The notes: a model not told the origin generated them from the letters alone. Positions 21,534-29,324 are shown, numbered from the stretch's first letter. The stretch: DNA of 33,272 nt from JBOGXF01 sp050694275 (GCA_050694275.1 JBOGXF010000104.1:1-33272); one strand, 5' to 3'. Translations and numbers: made by a program.

Positions 21534-21634
21534 TTGCATACTTTGTTAATCGGTTGGGGTTCGCGACGCAACCTTCGCGGGTAATCGGTCGTCTTATCGG
21601 CAAGGTCGCGAAGCGGCGAGGAGGAACGCTCGGA

Positions 21635-21889
21635 GTGCAGGTGGCGGGCAGCAGCAAGCGGGAGCGGAAACACGATCCCCTCGTAGGCTGGGGTGTGGCC
21701 GTGCTCGTGGCATCCGCCGCCCTGATCGGCCTCGTCATCCTGGTGCTGGTGGTCGCGTTCGCGCTCCAGCCCCCGGTGTGGGCCCAGATTCTGGTAGGCG
21801 TGCTCATCGTCGTCGGCTCGGTCTCGTTCGCGTGGCTCCTCCAAGCGGCCATGCGGTCTTCCCGCAACGACGATCCGCCCCGCCGCTGA
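21635..21889 (+). CDS. Small two-helix membrane protein, unknown function
   Basis: 84 aa from GTG 21635 with the strong site GAGGAGGA at nine nt; GTG 21641 is possible. A short basic N-terminus (SSKRERKHD) precedes two hydrophobic helices (about residues 18-43 and 49-70), and a polar tail RSSRNDDPPRR follows. I recognise no family. N- and C-termini are both positively charged, suggesting both lie in the cytoplasm. It sits between the crotonase gene and the comM promoter. The 101 nt before it hold the repeated octamer TAATCGGT and no clear promoter. Confidence 0.6.
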   Translation: MQVAGSSKRERKHDPLVGWGVAVLVASAALIGLVILVLVVAFALQPPVWAQILVGVLIVVGSVSFAWLLQAAMRSSRNDDPPRR

Positions 21890-21900
21890 GCCCCGCCCAC

Positions 21901-21929
21901 GTTTTCTTGTCGCACCCCCTCTCTAGAGT
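21901..21929 (+). promoter_or_regulatory. Promoter of comM-dprA
   Basis: TAGAGT (21924-21929) with a 17-nt upstream spacer TTGTCGCACCCCCTCTC and GTTTTC (21901-21906) in the -35 position. The spacer matches that of the yraN promoter at 13 of 17 positions, the differences all being C/T exchanges. Transcription would begin near 21936, giving a ~37-nt leader with GGAAAGGA before the TTG start of comM. Confidence 0.5.
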
Positions 21930-21972
21930 GATCTGAGCCGCGACTCCCGGGGACCGGAAAGGACGGTTCCCG

Positions 21973-23493
21973 TTGCTTGCAAAAACTGAATCGGTGGCTC
22001 TTGTCGGGACCGAGGCCCGTCTGGTCGTGGTCGAGGTCAACGTCAAGAGTGGTATCCCGCGCTTCTCGATCGTCGGTCTTCCGACGCGGTCGGTGCGCGA
22101 GGCGGAACAACGCACGAACTCGGCGCTCGAAGCGATCGGCGAACAGCTCGCGAGGGTGCAGACGGTCGCCAACCTGGCGCCGGGCGCCCTCCGGAAGGAG
22201 GGCACCCATTTCGATCTGTCGCTTGCCCTCGGGATCCTGGGGGCACACGAACGGATCGATCGTGCCCGGCTCGATGGGTGGATCGTGATGGGGGAACTCG
22301 CGCTCGACGGCGCGGTTCGGCCGGTACCCGGCGTGCTCGCCGCAGCGATCACCTGTCGCTCGTTGGGAAAGCGCGGTCTTATTTGTCCCTCGGCCAACGC
22401 TCCGGAGGCCGCGCTCGTCGACGGAATCGAGATCGTCCCGGTCGCGGGCCTGCGACAGTGCATCGCGTTTTTCAAAGACTTGTGGTCGCCTGGCCCGGTC
22501 GAGCCCGGTGAGATCGAGGTCGTTCCCCAGGAGGACGTCCGGGATGTGAGGGGCCACGATCCGGCAAAACGGGCCTTAGAAATTGCCGCCGCCGGAGGAC
22601 ACAACCTGATGCTGTCGGGGCCTCCCGGCTCCGGAAAGACAATGCTTGCCCGACGCCTCCCTGGGATCCTCCCTCCGATGTCGATGGAGGAGTCCCTTGA
22701 GGTCACCCGTGTGTATTCGGTGGCGGGGCTGCTGCTGGATCGTTCCGGACTCATCCGAACACGTCCGTTTCGGACGCCGCACCACCACGCGTCGATTGCC
22801 GGACTAGTCGGGGGAGGCAGCGGCTTGCCCCGGCCGGGAGAGGTGAGTCTCGCTCACCACGGGGTTTTGTTCCTTGACGAGCTCCCGCTCTACCACCGCG
22901 CGGTCCTCGAAACTCTCCGTGGTCCGCTCGAGGACGGTGTGATCCGCATCGCGCGCAGTGCCGGTGCGATCGCCTATCCGTGCCGCTTCTCGCTCATCGC
23001 CGCCATGAATCCATGCCCCTGCGGGTACGTCGAGGAGCCGAGGAGAAGATGCCGATGCAATCCCCACCAGATTGACCTCTACCGCTCCCGGCTCTCGGGT
23101 CCGCTCTTCGATCGATTCGATATGCAAATGACAATGGCGCGACTTGGCAAGCGGGATTTGCTGAGCGGTCCGACAGGCGAACCTTCGTGTGTCGTACGCG
23201 AGCGCGTGGAGGCAGCCCGGGCTATGCAGGAGGAGCGGTTCGGGTCCCGGCTCAAGACAAACGCGTCGGTGACCCACAAGGAACTCGACACCCTTGTGCA
23301 GCTGACCCGCTCGGCAAGAGAGATGCTCACCGAAGCGGTCGACACCCTGATGCTGACCGGTCGCGGCGTGGCACGCGTCATGCGGGTTGCACGCACCATC
23401 GCCGATCTCGCGGGGGACGGCGAGGTATCCGAAAGCCAGGTGGGGGAAGCGCTTCTCTTGAGAGTTCCCGACGCGGGGTTGGTGGCGGCATGA
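21973..23493 (+). CDS. comM: ComM / YifB family Mg-chelatase-like AAA+ ATPase
   Basis: 506 aa. ComM is a hexameric helicase that promotes branch migration during natural transformation. An N-terminal ChlI-like domain (VALVGTEARLVVVEV, FSIVGLPTRSVREAEQR) is followed by Walker A GPPGSGKT (216-223), Walker B GVLFLDELPL, and sensor residues in FSLIAAMNPCPCG. A Cys-rich zinc-like stretch (CPCG, CRC) precedes FDMQ, and the C-terminal domain ends with TIADLAGD. The start is TTG 21973 (MLAKTESVAL fits the family). It overlaps dprA by ATGA. The pair comM-dprA argues for a DNA uptake or recombination capacity. Confidence 0.95.
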   Translation: MLAKTESVALVGTEARLVVVEVNVKSGIPRFSIVGLPTRSVREAEQRTNSALEAIGEQLARVQTVANLAPGALRKEGTHFDLSLALGILGAHERIDRARLDGWIVMGELALDGAVRPVPGVLAAAITCRSLGKRGLICPSANAPEAALVDGIEIVPVAGLRQCIAFFKDLWSPGPVEPGEIEVVPQEDVRDVRGHDPAKRALEIAAAGGHNLMLSGPPGSGKTMLARRLPGILPPMSMEESLEVTRVYSVAGLLLDRSGLIRTRPFRTPHHHASIAGLVGGGSGLPRPGEVSLAHHGVLFLDELPLYHRAVLETLRGPLEDGVIRIARSAGAIAYPCRFSLIAAMNPCPCGYVEEPRRRCRCNPHQIDLYRSRLSGPLFDRFDMQMTMARLGKRDLLSGPTGEPSCVVRERVEAARAMQEERFGSRLKTNASVTHKELDTLVQLTRSAREMLTEAVDTLMLTGRGVARVMRVARTIADLAGDGEVSESQVGEALLLRVPDAGLVAA

Positions 23494-24410
23494 GCGATCA
23501 GAATCGAACGCGTGTGGTCCGCCCCAGCGACGAGGAGTGGCCGGCATATCTCGGCGAGCTCGGCGCTCACCCAAGCCCGGAGGAACTCTTCGTCCGTGGC
23601 GGACCGATCCGGTGGGGAGAGCGGGCGGTAGCAATCGTAGGGACCCGGCGGCCATCGGCTTCTGGGGTCCAAGCCGCGCGGATGATTGCAGGCGGCCTTG
23701 CCGAGGCGGGGTTCGCGATCGTTTCCGGGCTCGCCGTCGGCATCGATTCGGTCGCCCATATGGCCGCGCTCGATGCGGGTGGATACTCACTGGCGGTTCT
23801 CGGATGCGGTCTCGACTTCCCGTATCCCAAGGCAAACCTTGGGTTGAAGGAACGGATTCTCGAGGCGGGCACCATGGTCAGCGAGTATCCCGACGAGACG
23901 AGCCCCCAGCCCGGGTACTTTCCGGCTCGGAACCGCATAATCGCCGGACTGTGTGCCGGGACGGTGGTCGTCGAGGGCGGATACAAGAGCGGCGCTCTCA
24001 TCACGGCCCGGATCGCGCTCGACGCGAACCGATCGGTGTTCGCGCTCCCGGGGAGCATCAGGAATCCGATGGCGGCAGCGCCGAACGAGCTAATCCGGAC
24101 ATCTCAGGCGAGCCTCGTCACTCACTTCAAGCACATCACCGACGACCTTGCCCCGGGCCTTGTATGGGCGACGACGGCGGACGACAAGCCGCTCGCCAAG
24201 CCCATCGCCCTGGACGAGAGGGAGCACGCCGTTCTCGCGCTGCTGGAGGACACCCCCCTGTCGGTCGAGTTCATCTGCAAGGAGACGGACCTCAATCCGG
24301 GTGAGGTCGCCCTTGCCCTATCGCGATTAGAGGTCCGGAGCCTCGCAATCCGGCGCTATGGCGGCTATGAGCTGTCCGACGCCGGCGCGCGGGCGAAGGC
24401 GGGACGCTGA
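23490..24410 (+). CDS. dprA: DNA-processing protein DprA
   Basis: 306 aa. DprA binds incoming single-stranded DNA and loads RecA. The Rossmann-like core shows AVAIVGTRRPSASG, AIVSGLAVGIDSVAHMAAL, AVLGCGLDFPYPKAN, MVSEYPDE, FPARNRIIAGL, VVVEGGYKSGALITA and VFALPGSI, all standard. A C-terminal winged-helix-like DprA domain (~235-300) follows. The usual N-terminal SAM-like domain is shortened: the protein reaches the core within about 45 residues. ATG 23490 overlaps the comM stop, so the two are coupled. Fifty-eight nt later a tandem repeat begins. Confidence 0.95.
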   Translation: MSDQNRTRVVRPSDEEWPAYLGELGAHPSPEELFVRGGPIRWGERAVAIVGTRRPSASGVQAARMIAGGLAEAGFAIVSGLAVGIDSVAHMAALDAGGYSLAVLGCGLDFPYPKANLGLKERILEAGTMVSEYPDETSPQPGYFPARNRIIAGLCAGTVVVEGGYKSGALITARIALDANRSVFALPGSIRNPMAAAPNELIRTSQASLVTHFKHITDDLAPGLVWATTADDKPLAKPIALDEREHAVLALLEDTPLSVEFICKETDLNPGEVALALSRLEVRSLAIRRYGGYELSDAGARAKAGR

Positions 24411-24441
24411 GGTGCCATGTGTTTCGGAACCTGCGCTCGGT

Positions 24442-24500
24442 GTGGTCCCACTGGTCTGCGTGGTCGCCGACCACTCCGACCACTCCGACCACTCCGACCA
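24442..24500 (+). repeat. Tandem 9-bp repeat with inverted partners
   Basis: CGACCACTC occurs three times in full and once in part (24468-24500). Just upstream, GTGGTC occurs at 24442-24447 and 24460-24465, complementary to GACCAC inside the repeats. GTGGTC-GCC-GACCAC (24460-24474) is one ready hairpin, and others can form by slippage. It lies in the 212-bp gap between dprA and xerC, which otherwise holds only TTGACA at 24557 (possible -35) and the xerC ribosome site. Role unknown; it may end the dprA transcript. Confidence 0.7.
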
Positions 24501-24622
24501 TGAGGGTTTCGACAAAAGGATCCAGGGCGCCTCATGCACCTCATTAGTCACTTTCATTGACAGGAGATATAGATGGTCACATTCTTTACACGGCAGACCA
24601 CATCTCAGGGAGGCCCACCGAG

Positions 24623-25525
24623 GTGGCATCCGATCGCACGCTGCCGCAGGTGGTCGATGCGTTCTTGCGCTCGGCCCGGGCCGAGCGCGATCTCTCGCCG
24701 CACACCCTGTCCGCCTACCGCGGCGATCTCGATCAATTCGTCGAATGGTGCGGGCGGGCGCGCGCGACCGAGCTCGCCGACTTGGATCGACGGCTTCTGC
24801 GTCGTTACGTCGCCTACCTGAGCGAGCGGCGTTACGCGCGCCGCACTATCGCCCGCAAGACGAGCGCGGTGCGATCGCTGCTCAAGTGGGCGGTAGCCCG
24901 GGAGCTCATCGGGTCGAACGCCGCCGAGGATCTCTCGACGCCGAAGCTTGACCGTCCCCTTCCCAAGGTGATGAAAGCCGCCGACGTCGCCCGCCTGTGT
25001 GAGCTCCCGCCCGACGACGACGCCGTCGGGCTGAGGGATCGCGCCGTCCTCGAGCTTCTGTACGGCTCGGGGCTGCGAGTATCAGAGCTGTGTGGGCTCG
25101 ACCTCGACGACGTCGACATCGATGGGGCGACGGTGCGGGTGCTGGGAAAGGGTCGCAAGGAACGCGTGCTTCCGATGACCACGCCGGCGTGCGGCGCCCT
25201 GAGGGCATACGTGGAGCACGCCCGGCCCGCTCTGTCCACGGGAAAGGGGTCGGCGGCGCTCTTGCTGAATCAACGGGGGACGCGGCTCGGCCCCCGGAGC
25301 GTGCGGCACCTCTTCACGCGCTATCTCGCGCTCGAAGGAGCGCCACATGCGGCCCCCCACGCCCTGAGGCACTCATTCGCCACTCATTTGCTGGACAATG
25401 GTGCGGACCTACGCTCTGTACAGGAGCTTCTGGGGCATGAGAGTCTTTCGACAACACAGCTTTACACGCACGTATCGACCGAGCGCCTGAAAGCGGTCTA
25501 TGAGAAGAGCCATCCCAGAGCCTGA
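24623..25525 (+). CDS. xerC: Tyrosine recombinase XerC
   Basis: 300 aa from GTG 24623, with AGGGAGG nine nt upstream. XerC with XerD resolves chromosome dimers at dif. The N-terminal core-binding domain (VVDAFLRSARAERDLSPHTL, ~8-95) precedes the catalytic domain with Arg152 (GSGLRVSELC), Lys176 (GKGRKER), His246 and Arg249 (HALRHSFATHLL), His272 (LLGHESLSTTQ) and Tyr281 (QLYTHVS). All are present. A TTG at 24557 would add 22 residues without family support. The 3' end overlaps the sigma factor gene by 26 nt. Position before whiG and rpsB is the conserved place for the chromosomal xerC. Confidence 0.94.
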   Translation: MASDRTLPQVVDAFLRSARAERDLSPHTLSAYRGDLDQFVEWCGRARATELADLDRRLLRRYVAYLSERRYARRTIARKTSAVRSLLKWAVARELIGSNAAEDLSTPKLDRPLPKVMKAADVARLCELPPDDDAVGLRDRAVLELLYGSGLRVSELCGLDLDDVDIDGATVRVLGKGRKERVLPMTTPACGALRAYVEHARPALSTGKGSAALLLNQRGTRLGPRSVRHLFTRYLALEGAPHAAPHALRHSFATHLLDNGADLRSVQELLGHESLSTTQLYTHVSTERLKAVYEKSHPRA

Positions 25526-26315
25526 ATCGTTACCAAAGGAGCCCGAGTCCGGCAGCGTCGAGGAGGCGTGGGCGGAGTTCAAGCAGTCTGCCTCGCCCGA
25601 GTCACGGGACCGGCTGATCCTCCACTACTCGCCGCTCGTAAAATACGTCGCCGGCCGGGTCGCCGTCGGCTTGCCGGCGAACATCGACCAGTCCGATCTC
25701 ATCTCCTACGGGGTGTTCGGCCTGATCGACGCGATCCAGAAGTTCGACCAGGCACGCGGTATCAAGTTCGAGACTTACGCGATCAGCCGAATCAGGGGTG
25801 CCATCATCGACGAGTTGCGCGCGATCGACTGGGTGCCGCGATCGGTCCGGCACAAGGCCCGCGAGATAGAGAAGGCCTATACGAGCCTCGAGAACAAGCT
25901 GAAGCGCCCGCCCGACGATTCCGAGATCGCCGAGGAGATGGGTATCTCCCTGGGCGAGCTGAATCAGACCTACTCGCAACTGTCGAACGTCTCCCTTGTG
26001 GCCCTCGACGAGCTCATGTCGGTCGAAGGAGACCGGGGCGACAAGCTGTCTCTGGTCGAGACGCTCGAGGACACCAAGATGACCGGCCCGGTCGAAGCGG
26101 TCGAGACCGAGGAGATGAAAGAGATTCTCGCGGGGGCCATCAACCGCCTTCCCGAGCGGGAGAAGATCGTGGTCACCCTCTACTACTACGAGGGTCTGAC
26201 GCTCGCCCAGATCGGCGAGGTGTTGGGGGTAACCGAATCGCGTATCTGTCAGATGCACACCAAGGCCGTCCTCGCCTTGCGTGGCCGTATCGTGGAGGCG
26301 ACTCAGACCGACTAG
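25500..26315 (+). CDS. whiG: RNA polymerase sigma factor of the WhiG/FliA family
   Basis: 271 aa. Region 2: HYSPLVKYVAGRVAVGLP, SYGVFGLIDAIQKFD and FETYAISRIRGAIIDELR. Region 3 follows at ~115-180, and region 4 is LPEREKIVVTLYYYEGLTLAQIG with the helix-turn-helix GVTESRICQMHTKAVL. The text is very close to Streptomyces WhiG, which directs early sporulation; the same family (FliA) runs flagellar genes elsewhere. No whi, fli or anti-sigma gene is in the window, so the regulon is open. ATG 25500 lies inside the end of xerC and has no good ribosome site, implying coupling. The gene order xerC-whiG-rpsB is shared with Actinomycetota. Confidence 0.92.
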   Translation: MRRAIPEPESLPKEPESGSVEEAWAEFKQSASPESRDRLILHYSPLVKYVAGRVAVGLPANIDQSDLISYGVFGLIDAIQKFDQARGIKFETYAISRIRGAIIDELRAIDWVPRSVRHKAREIEKAYTSLENKLKRPPDDSEIAEEMGISLGELNQTYSQLSNVSLVALDELMSVEGDRGDKLSLVETLEDTKMTGPVEAVETEEMKEILAGAINRLPEREKIVVTLYYYEGLTLAQIGEVLGVTESRICQMHTKAVLALRGRIVEATQTD

Positions 26316-26332
26316 GGGCGTATCGCCCGTGG

Positions 26333-26338
26333 TAGCCT
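26333..26338 (+). promoter_or_regulatory. -10 box of the rpsB-tsf operon
   Basis: TAGCCT, of the same TANNNT class as the other promoters here, is located 18 nt after the whiG stop. It predicts a start near 26345 and a ~117-nt leader before rpsB. Confidence 0.45.
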
Positions 26339-26344
26339 TTGCCC

Positions 26345-26461
26345 GCTTCACAATCACACACGCCCGTCGCACGCCGTGCGCGCTTCGGTCCCTCTCGCGA
26401 GGGCGATGACGGGCGGAGGAACCGGGAACGTTTCCGGGAATAACCGAAGGAGGTTCAAACG
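26345..26461 (+). promoter_or_regulatory. Structured rpsB leader RNA (candidate r-protein autoregulatory element)
   Basis: A closing stem CGCCCGTC (26361-26368)/GACGGGCG (26408-26415), 8 bp perfect, encloses two hairpins: GCAC-GCC-GTGC (26369-26379) and CCCTC-TCGC-GAGGG (26390-26403). This makes a three-way junction. A further stem CCGGGA-ACGT-TTCCGG (26422-26437; 26428-26431 is the loop) lies before the strong ribosome site GAAGGAGG (26446-26453). In other bacteria S2 represses its own operon through the rpsB leader; this element is a likely equivalent, though I do not recognise a specific RNA family. Confidence 0.5.
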
Positions 26462-27364
26462 ATGCCCGTCGTGACGATGCGGCAGCTGCTTGAGGCCGGG
26501 GTGCACTTCGGTCATCAGACTCGCCGCTGGAACCCGAAGATGAAGCGCTTCATCTTCGCGGAACGAAACGGCATCTACATTCTCGACCTGCAGCAGACGA
26601 TGTCGGGTATCGAGAAGGCCTATACCTTCGTGCGGGATCGGGTCTCAAGGGGGGGCACGGTTCTGTTCGTGGGGACCAAACGCCAGGTTCAGGACATCAT
26701 CCAGGAGCACGCGCTCCGCAGCGGGTCTCCGTACGTCAACTTCCGCTGGCTCGGTGGGATGCTCACGAACTTCCGCACGATCCACGAGCGGATAAAGCGG
26801 ATGAATGAGCTCGCGGACATGGTCAATACCAGCGCGCTCGAGGGGCTACCCAAGAAGGAGGCGCTCGGGCTCACCCGTGAGTACGAAAAGCTCTCCCGAA
26901 GCCTCAGCGGTCTCAAGGATCTGGATAATCAGCCCGACGCCGTGTTCATCCTCGATACCAAGAAGGAGGAGATCGCGGTCCGAGAGGCCAAGAAGCTTGG
27001 GATTCCGATCGTCGCCGTCCTCGACACCAACTGCGATCCCGATGACGTCGACTACGCGATCCCCGGCAACGACGACGCGATTCGCTCGGGGGCTTTGCTC
27101 ACGAGGGTCATCGCGGACGCAGTCATCGAGGGGAAGTCGCTGCGCGCCGAAGAGCCCGAAGCCGAGGCGGCGGCCGAGCCGGCCGAGCCGGAGGAGGTCC
27201 TCCCGGGCGCCGCGGCCCAGCCGAAGGCGGAATGGGAGCTGCTGCTCGAGGCCGAGGAAGAGGCGGTGCGTCAAAGGCCCGATGAAGAACCTCCCGCGAC
27301 CGACGAGACCAAGAAGACCGACGAGACCAAGAAGACCGACGAGATAAAGACGACCGAGGAGTAG
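26462..27364 (+). CDS. rpsB: 30S ribosomal protein S2 with extended acidic C-terminus
   Basis: 300 aa; the S2 core occupies residues ~1-228: MRQLLEAGVHFGHQTRRWNPKMK, GIYILDLQQT, FVGTKRQ, VNFRWLGGMLTNF, PDAVFILDTKKEEIAVREA, IPIVAVLDTNCDPDDVDYAIPGNDDA. Residues ~229-300 are an extra tail rich in Glu, Ala and Pro, ending in repeats of TDETKK, and are not part of the conserved fold. The product assembles into the 30S head and recruits S1. ATG 26462 has GAAGGAGG at eight nt. It is followed after 5 nt by tsf, the universal pair, and preceded by a structured leader. Confidence 0.97.
   Translation: MPVVTMRQLLEAGVHFGHQTRRWNPKMKRFIFAERNGIYILDLQQTMSGIEKAYTFVRDRVSRGGTVLFVGTKRQVQDIIQEHALRSGSPYVNFRWLGGMLTNFRTIHERIKRMNELADMVNTSALEGLPKKEALGLTREYEKLSRSLSGLKDLDNQPDAVFILDTKKEEIAVREAKKLGIPIVAVLDTNCDPDDVDYAIPGNDDAIRSGALLTRVIADAVIEGKSLRAEEPEAEAAAEPAEPEEVLPGAAAQPKAEWELLLEAEEEAVRQRPDEEPPATDETKKTDETKKTDEIKTTEE
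27299..27352 (+). repeat. 18-bp tandem repeat in the 3' end of rpsB
   Basis: ACCGACGAGACCAAGAAG occurs twice exactly (27299-27316, 27317-27334) and a third time imperfectly (27335-27352). It encodes TDETKK units of the S2 tail. Copy number could vary by slippage without breaking the frame. Confidence 0.85.
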
Positions 27365-27369
27365 AGGGC

Positions 27370-27993
27370 ATGGCTGAGATCAACGCGCAAGACGTGAAGG
27401 CGCTGAGAGATGCCACCGGCGCGGGAATGATGGACTGCAAGAAGGCTTTGGTCGAGGCATCCGGCGACCTCGAGAAGGCAAAGCGCATCCTGCGCGAGAA
27501 GGGACTGGCCGACGCCGCGAAGCGCACCGGCCGCGCCGCGAGCGAGGGCATCGTCTACGCGTACAGACACCGGCCCGATCCCAACTATCCACCCAAGCTG
27601 GCCGTGCTGCTCGAGCTCAACTGCGAGACCGATTTCGTCGCCAAGACCGAATCCTTCGAGCGGTTGGCAAAGGACATCGCCATGCACATCTCGTTCTCGG
27701 ACCCGTCCTGGACGACGAGGGACGAGGTCCCTCAGCCGGTCATCGACGAAGAGTCGGCGATCTACGCGAAGCAGGCGCAAGACTCCGGCAAGCCTGAGAA
27801 TGTGATCGAGAAGATCGTCTCAGGCAAGCTCGAGTCCTTCTACAAAGAGCGTGTGCTCATGGATCAGGAGTGGATCCAGGACAAGGACAAGACCATCGCC
27901 CAACTGATCGACGAGGCGAAGTCGTCCATGGGCGAGAACATCTCGGTCGGACGCTTCTGCCGCATCAGGGTCGGCGAGCAGAGGGGGGCTTGA
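27370..27993 (+). CDS. tsf: Elongation factor Ts, short form
   Basis: 207 aa, the compact form with one core subdomain, as in many bacteria outside the Proteobacteria. EF-Ts exchanges GDP on EF-Tu. Family text: VKALRDATGAGMMDCKKALVEASGDLEKA (UBA-like N-terminus with the TGAGMMDCK signature), LNCETDFVAKTESF (EF-Tu contact), LMDQEWIQDKDKTIAQLI and a C-terminal GENISVGRFCRIRVGE. ATG 27370 follows AGAGGG and lies 5 nt after rpsB. It is followed by pyrH, with GTG 27999 six nt after the stop. Confidence 0.97.
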   Translation: MAEINAQDVKALRDATGAGMMDCKKALVEASGDLEKAKRILREKGLADAAKRTGRAASEGIVYAYRHRPDPNYPPKLAVLLELNCETDFVAKTESFERLAKDIAMHISFSDPSWTTRDEVPQPVIDEESAIYAKQAQDSGKPENVIEKIVSGKLESFYKERVLMDQEWIQDKDKTIAQLIDEAKSSMGENISVGRFCRIRVGEQRGA

Positions 27994-27998
27994 CCACG

Positions 27999-28736
27999 GT
28001 GAGCGACGCCGTCGCGGCCCCGCCGAAGTACCGCAGGGCTCTGCTCAAGCTGTCGGGGGAGGCGTTCGCGGATCCTCAGCAGGGCTTCGGGATCGATCCG
28101 CGCGTGGTCGCGTCGCTTGCTCGCCAGATCGCGGAGGCCCAGAGCATCGGATGTGAGCTCGGCATCGTCGTCGGGGGCGGAAACATCATCCGTGGCCTGT
28201 CTGCATCCGCGCAGGGCACCGACCGTACAACCGCCGACTACATGGGCATGCTGGCGACGGTCATCAACTCCCTGGCGCTCCAGGACGCGCTCGAGAACGA
28301 GGGGGTCCAGACGAGGGTGCAGACCGCCATCTGGATGCAGGAAGTGGCGGAACCGTACATTCGCCGGCGCGCCATCCGCCACCTTGAGAAGGGACGGGCG
28401 GTCATCTTCGCGGCCGGAACCGGCAACCCGTACTTCTCAACCGATACCACGGCAGCTCTGCGAGCACTCGAGATCGGCGCCGACGCGATCCTCAAGGGAA
28501 CTCGGGTCGATGGGGTTTACGACTCGGATCCCCTGGTCAACTCCGACGCCAAGATGTTCGGCTCGCTCGACTACATCGAGGTCCTGAATCGGGGCCTGAA
28601 AGTAATGGATTCAACTGCCATCTCTCTCTGCATGGACAATCGGTTGCCGATAATTGTGTTCAACCTGAAAGCGGGCAACATCGTCCGTATCCTCTCCGGC
28701 GAGGAGGTCGGTACGCTCGTTCACTCCGAGGTCTGA
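27999..28736 (+). CDS. pyrH: Uridylate kinase
   Basis: 245 aa. Cytosolic hexameric UMP kinase of the amino-acid-kinase fold, making UDP for pyrimidine nucleotides. Motifs: YRRALLKLSGEAFADPQQGFGIDP (ATP site), IVVGGGNIIRG, ADYMGMLATVINSLALQDALE (UMP site), GTGNPYFSTDTTAALRALEIGAD, and KGTRVDGVYDSDP. GTG 27999 is chosen with AGAGGGGGG ten nt upstream; a TTG at 27990 overlaps the tsf stop but is too close to that site. Position between tsf and frr is the conserved order. Confidence 0.97.
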   Translation: MSDAVAAPPKYRRALLKLSGEAFADPQQGFGIDPRVVASLARQIAEAQSIGCELGIVVGGGNIIRGLSASAQGTDRTTADYMGMLATVINSLALQDALENEGVQTRVQTAIWMQEVAEPYIRRRAIRHLEKGRAVIFAAGTGNPYFSTDTTAALRALEIGADAILKGTRVDGVYDSDPLVNSDAKMFGSLDYIEVLNRGLKVMDSTAISLCMDNRLPIIVFNLKAGNIVRILSGEEVGTLVHSEV

Positions 28737-28755
28737 TTGACCACTAGGGGGATTG

Positions 28756-29322
28756 ATGGCTGAAGACAAGGATGCGGTCCTCCGCGATGCGGAGGACAAG
28801 ATGAAGAAGGCCGCATCGGTTAACCGCGAGGAACTCAGCACCATCCGCTCGGGGCGCGCCACTCCGGCCATTCTCAATCGCGTCACCGTCGACTACTACG
28901 GGACCAAGACTCCCCTCAATCAGATCGCAAATCTCTCGGTACCCGAGCCGCGCCTCCTCGTGATCTCGCCTTACGATCCCAACTCCCTGTCCGCCATCGA
29001 GAAAGCGATCCTCGCCTCGGACATCGGCATCACGCCCAACAATGACGGTCAGGTCATCAGGCTTGCGTTTCCAGAGTTGACCGAGGACCGCCGCAAGGAC
29101 CTCGTGAAGCTCGCGCACACCCGTGCCGAGGAAGGACGGATCGCCGTACGCAACGTCCGGCGGCATGCGAAACAAGAGCTCGAGGGCATGAAGAAGGACG
29201 GAGCTCTCTCGGAGGACGAGGAGCACGCCGCCGAGAACGATCTTCAAAAGCTCACCGACAGGTTCGTTGGTGAGGTCGACGAGAACCTGAAGCACAAAGA
29301 AGCCGAGCTCACGGAAGTCTAG
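28756..29322 (+). CDS. frr: Ribosome recycling factor
   Basis: 188 aa, close to the usual 185. RRF splits post-termination ribosomes together with EF-G. The sequence shows the three-helix bundle and the beta/alpha insert: LSTIRSGRATPAILNRVTVDYYG, TPLNQIANLSVPEPR, AILASDIGITPNNDGQVIRL, and the C-terminal RNVRRHAKQELEGMKKD. ATG 28756 has AGGGGGA in place; a TTG directly before it is unlikely. Two nt separate its stop from the GTG of cdsA, so the two are co-translated. Confidence 0.97.
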   Translation: MAEDKDAVLRDAEDKMKKAASVNREELSTIRSGRATPAILNRVTVDYYGTKTPLNQIANLSVPEPRLLVISPYDPNSLSAIEKAILASDIGITPNNDGQVIRLAFPELTEDRRKDLVKLAHTRAEEGRIAVRNVRRHAKQELEGMKKDGALSEDEEHAAENDLQKLTDRFVGEVDENLKHKEAELTEV

Positions 29323-29324
29323 AG

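Noticed and set aside
21541..21610. Repeated octamer TAATCGGT and GGTTG/CAACC hairpin before the small membrane gene
   Set aside because: Only two copies, short arms and no nearby promoter element; could be chance.
24557..24590. TTGACA plus TTTACA as a strong promoter for xerC
   Set aside because: The -35 is perfect, but the spacing to TTTACA is 22 nt and the hexamer at 17 nt (CATTCT) is poor, so I do not list it as a promoter.
24557..24622. TTG 24557 as the xerC start
   Set aside because: It adds 22 residues with no XerC similarity, whereas GTG 24623 has AGGGAGG at nine nt and the expected N-terminus.
24358..24951. Forward frame of 197 codons containing DHS repeats across the dprA-xerC gap
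   Set aside because: It overlaps the ends of two well-supported genes out of frame; the repeat explains the periodic residues. No family match.
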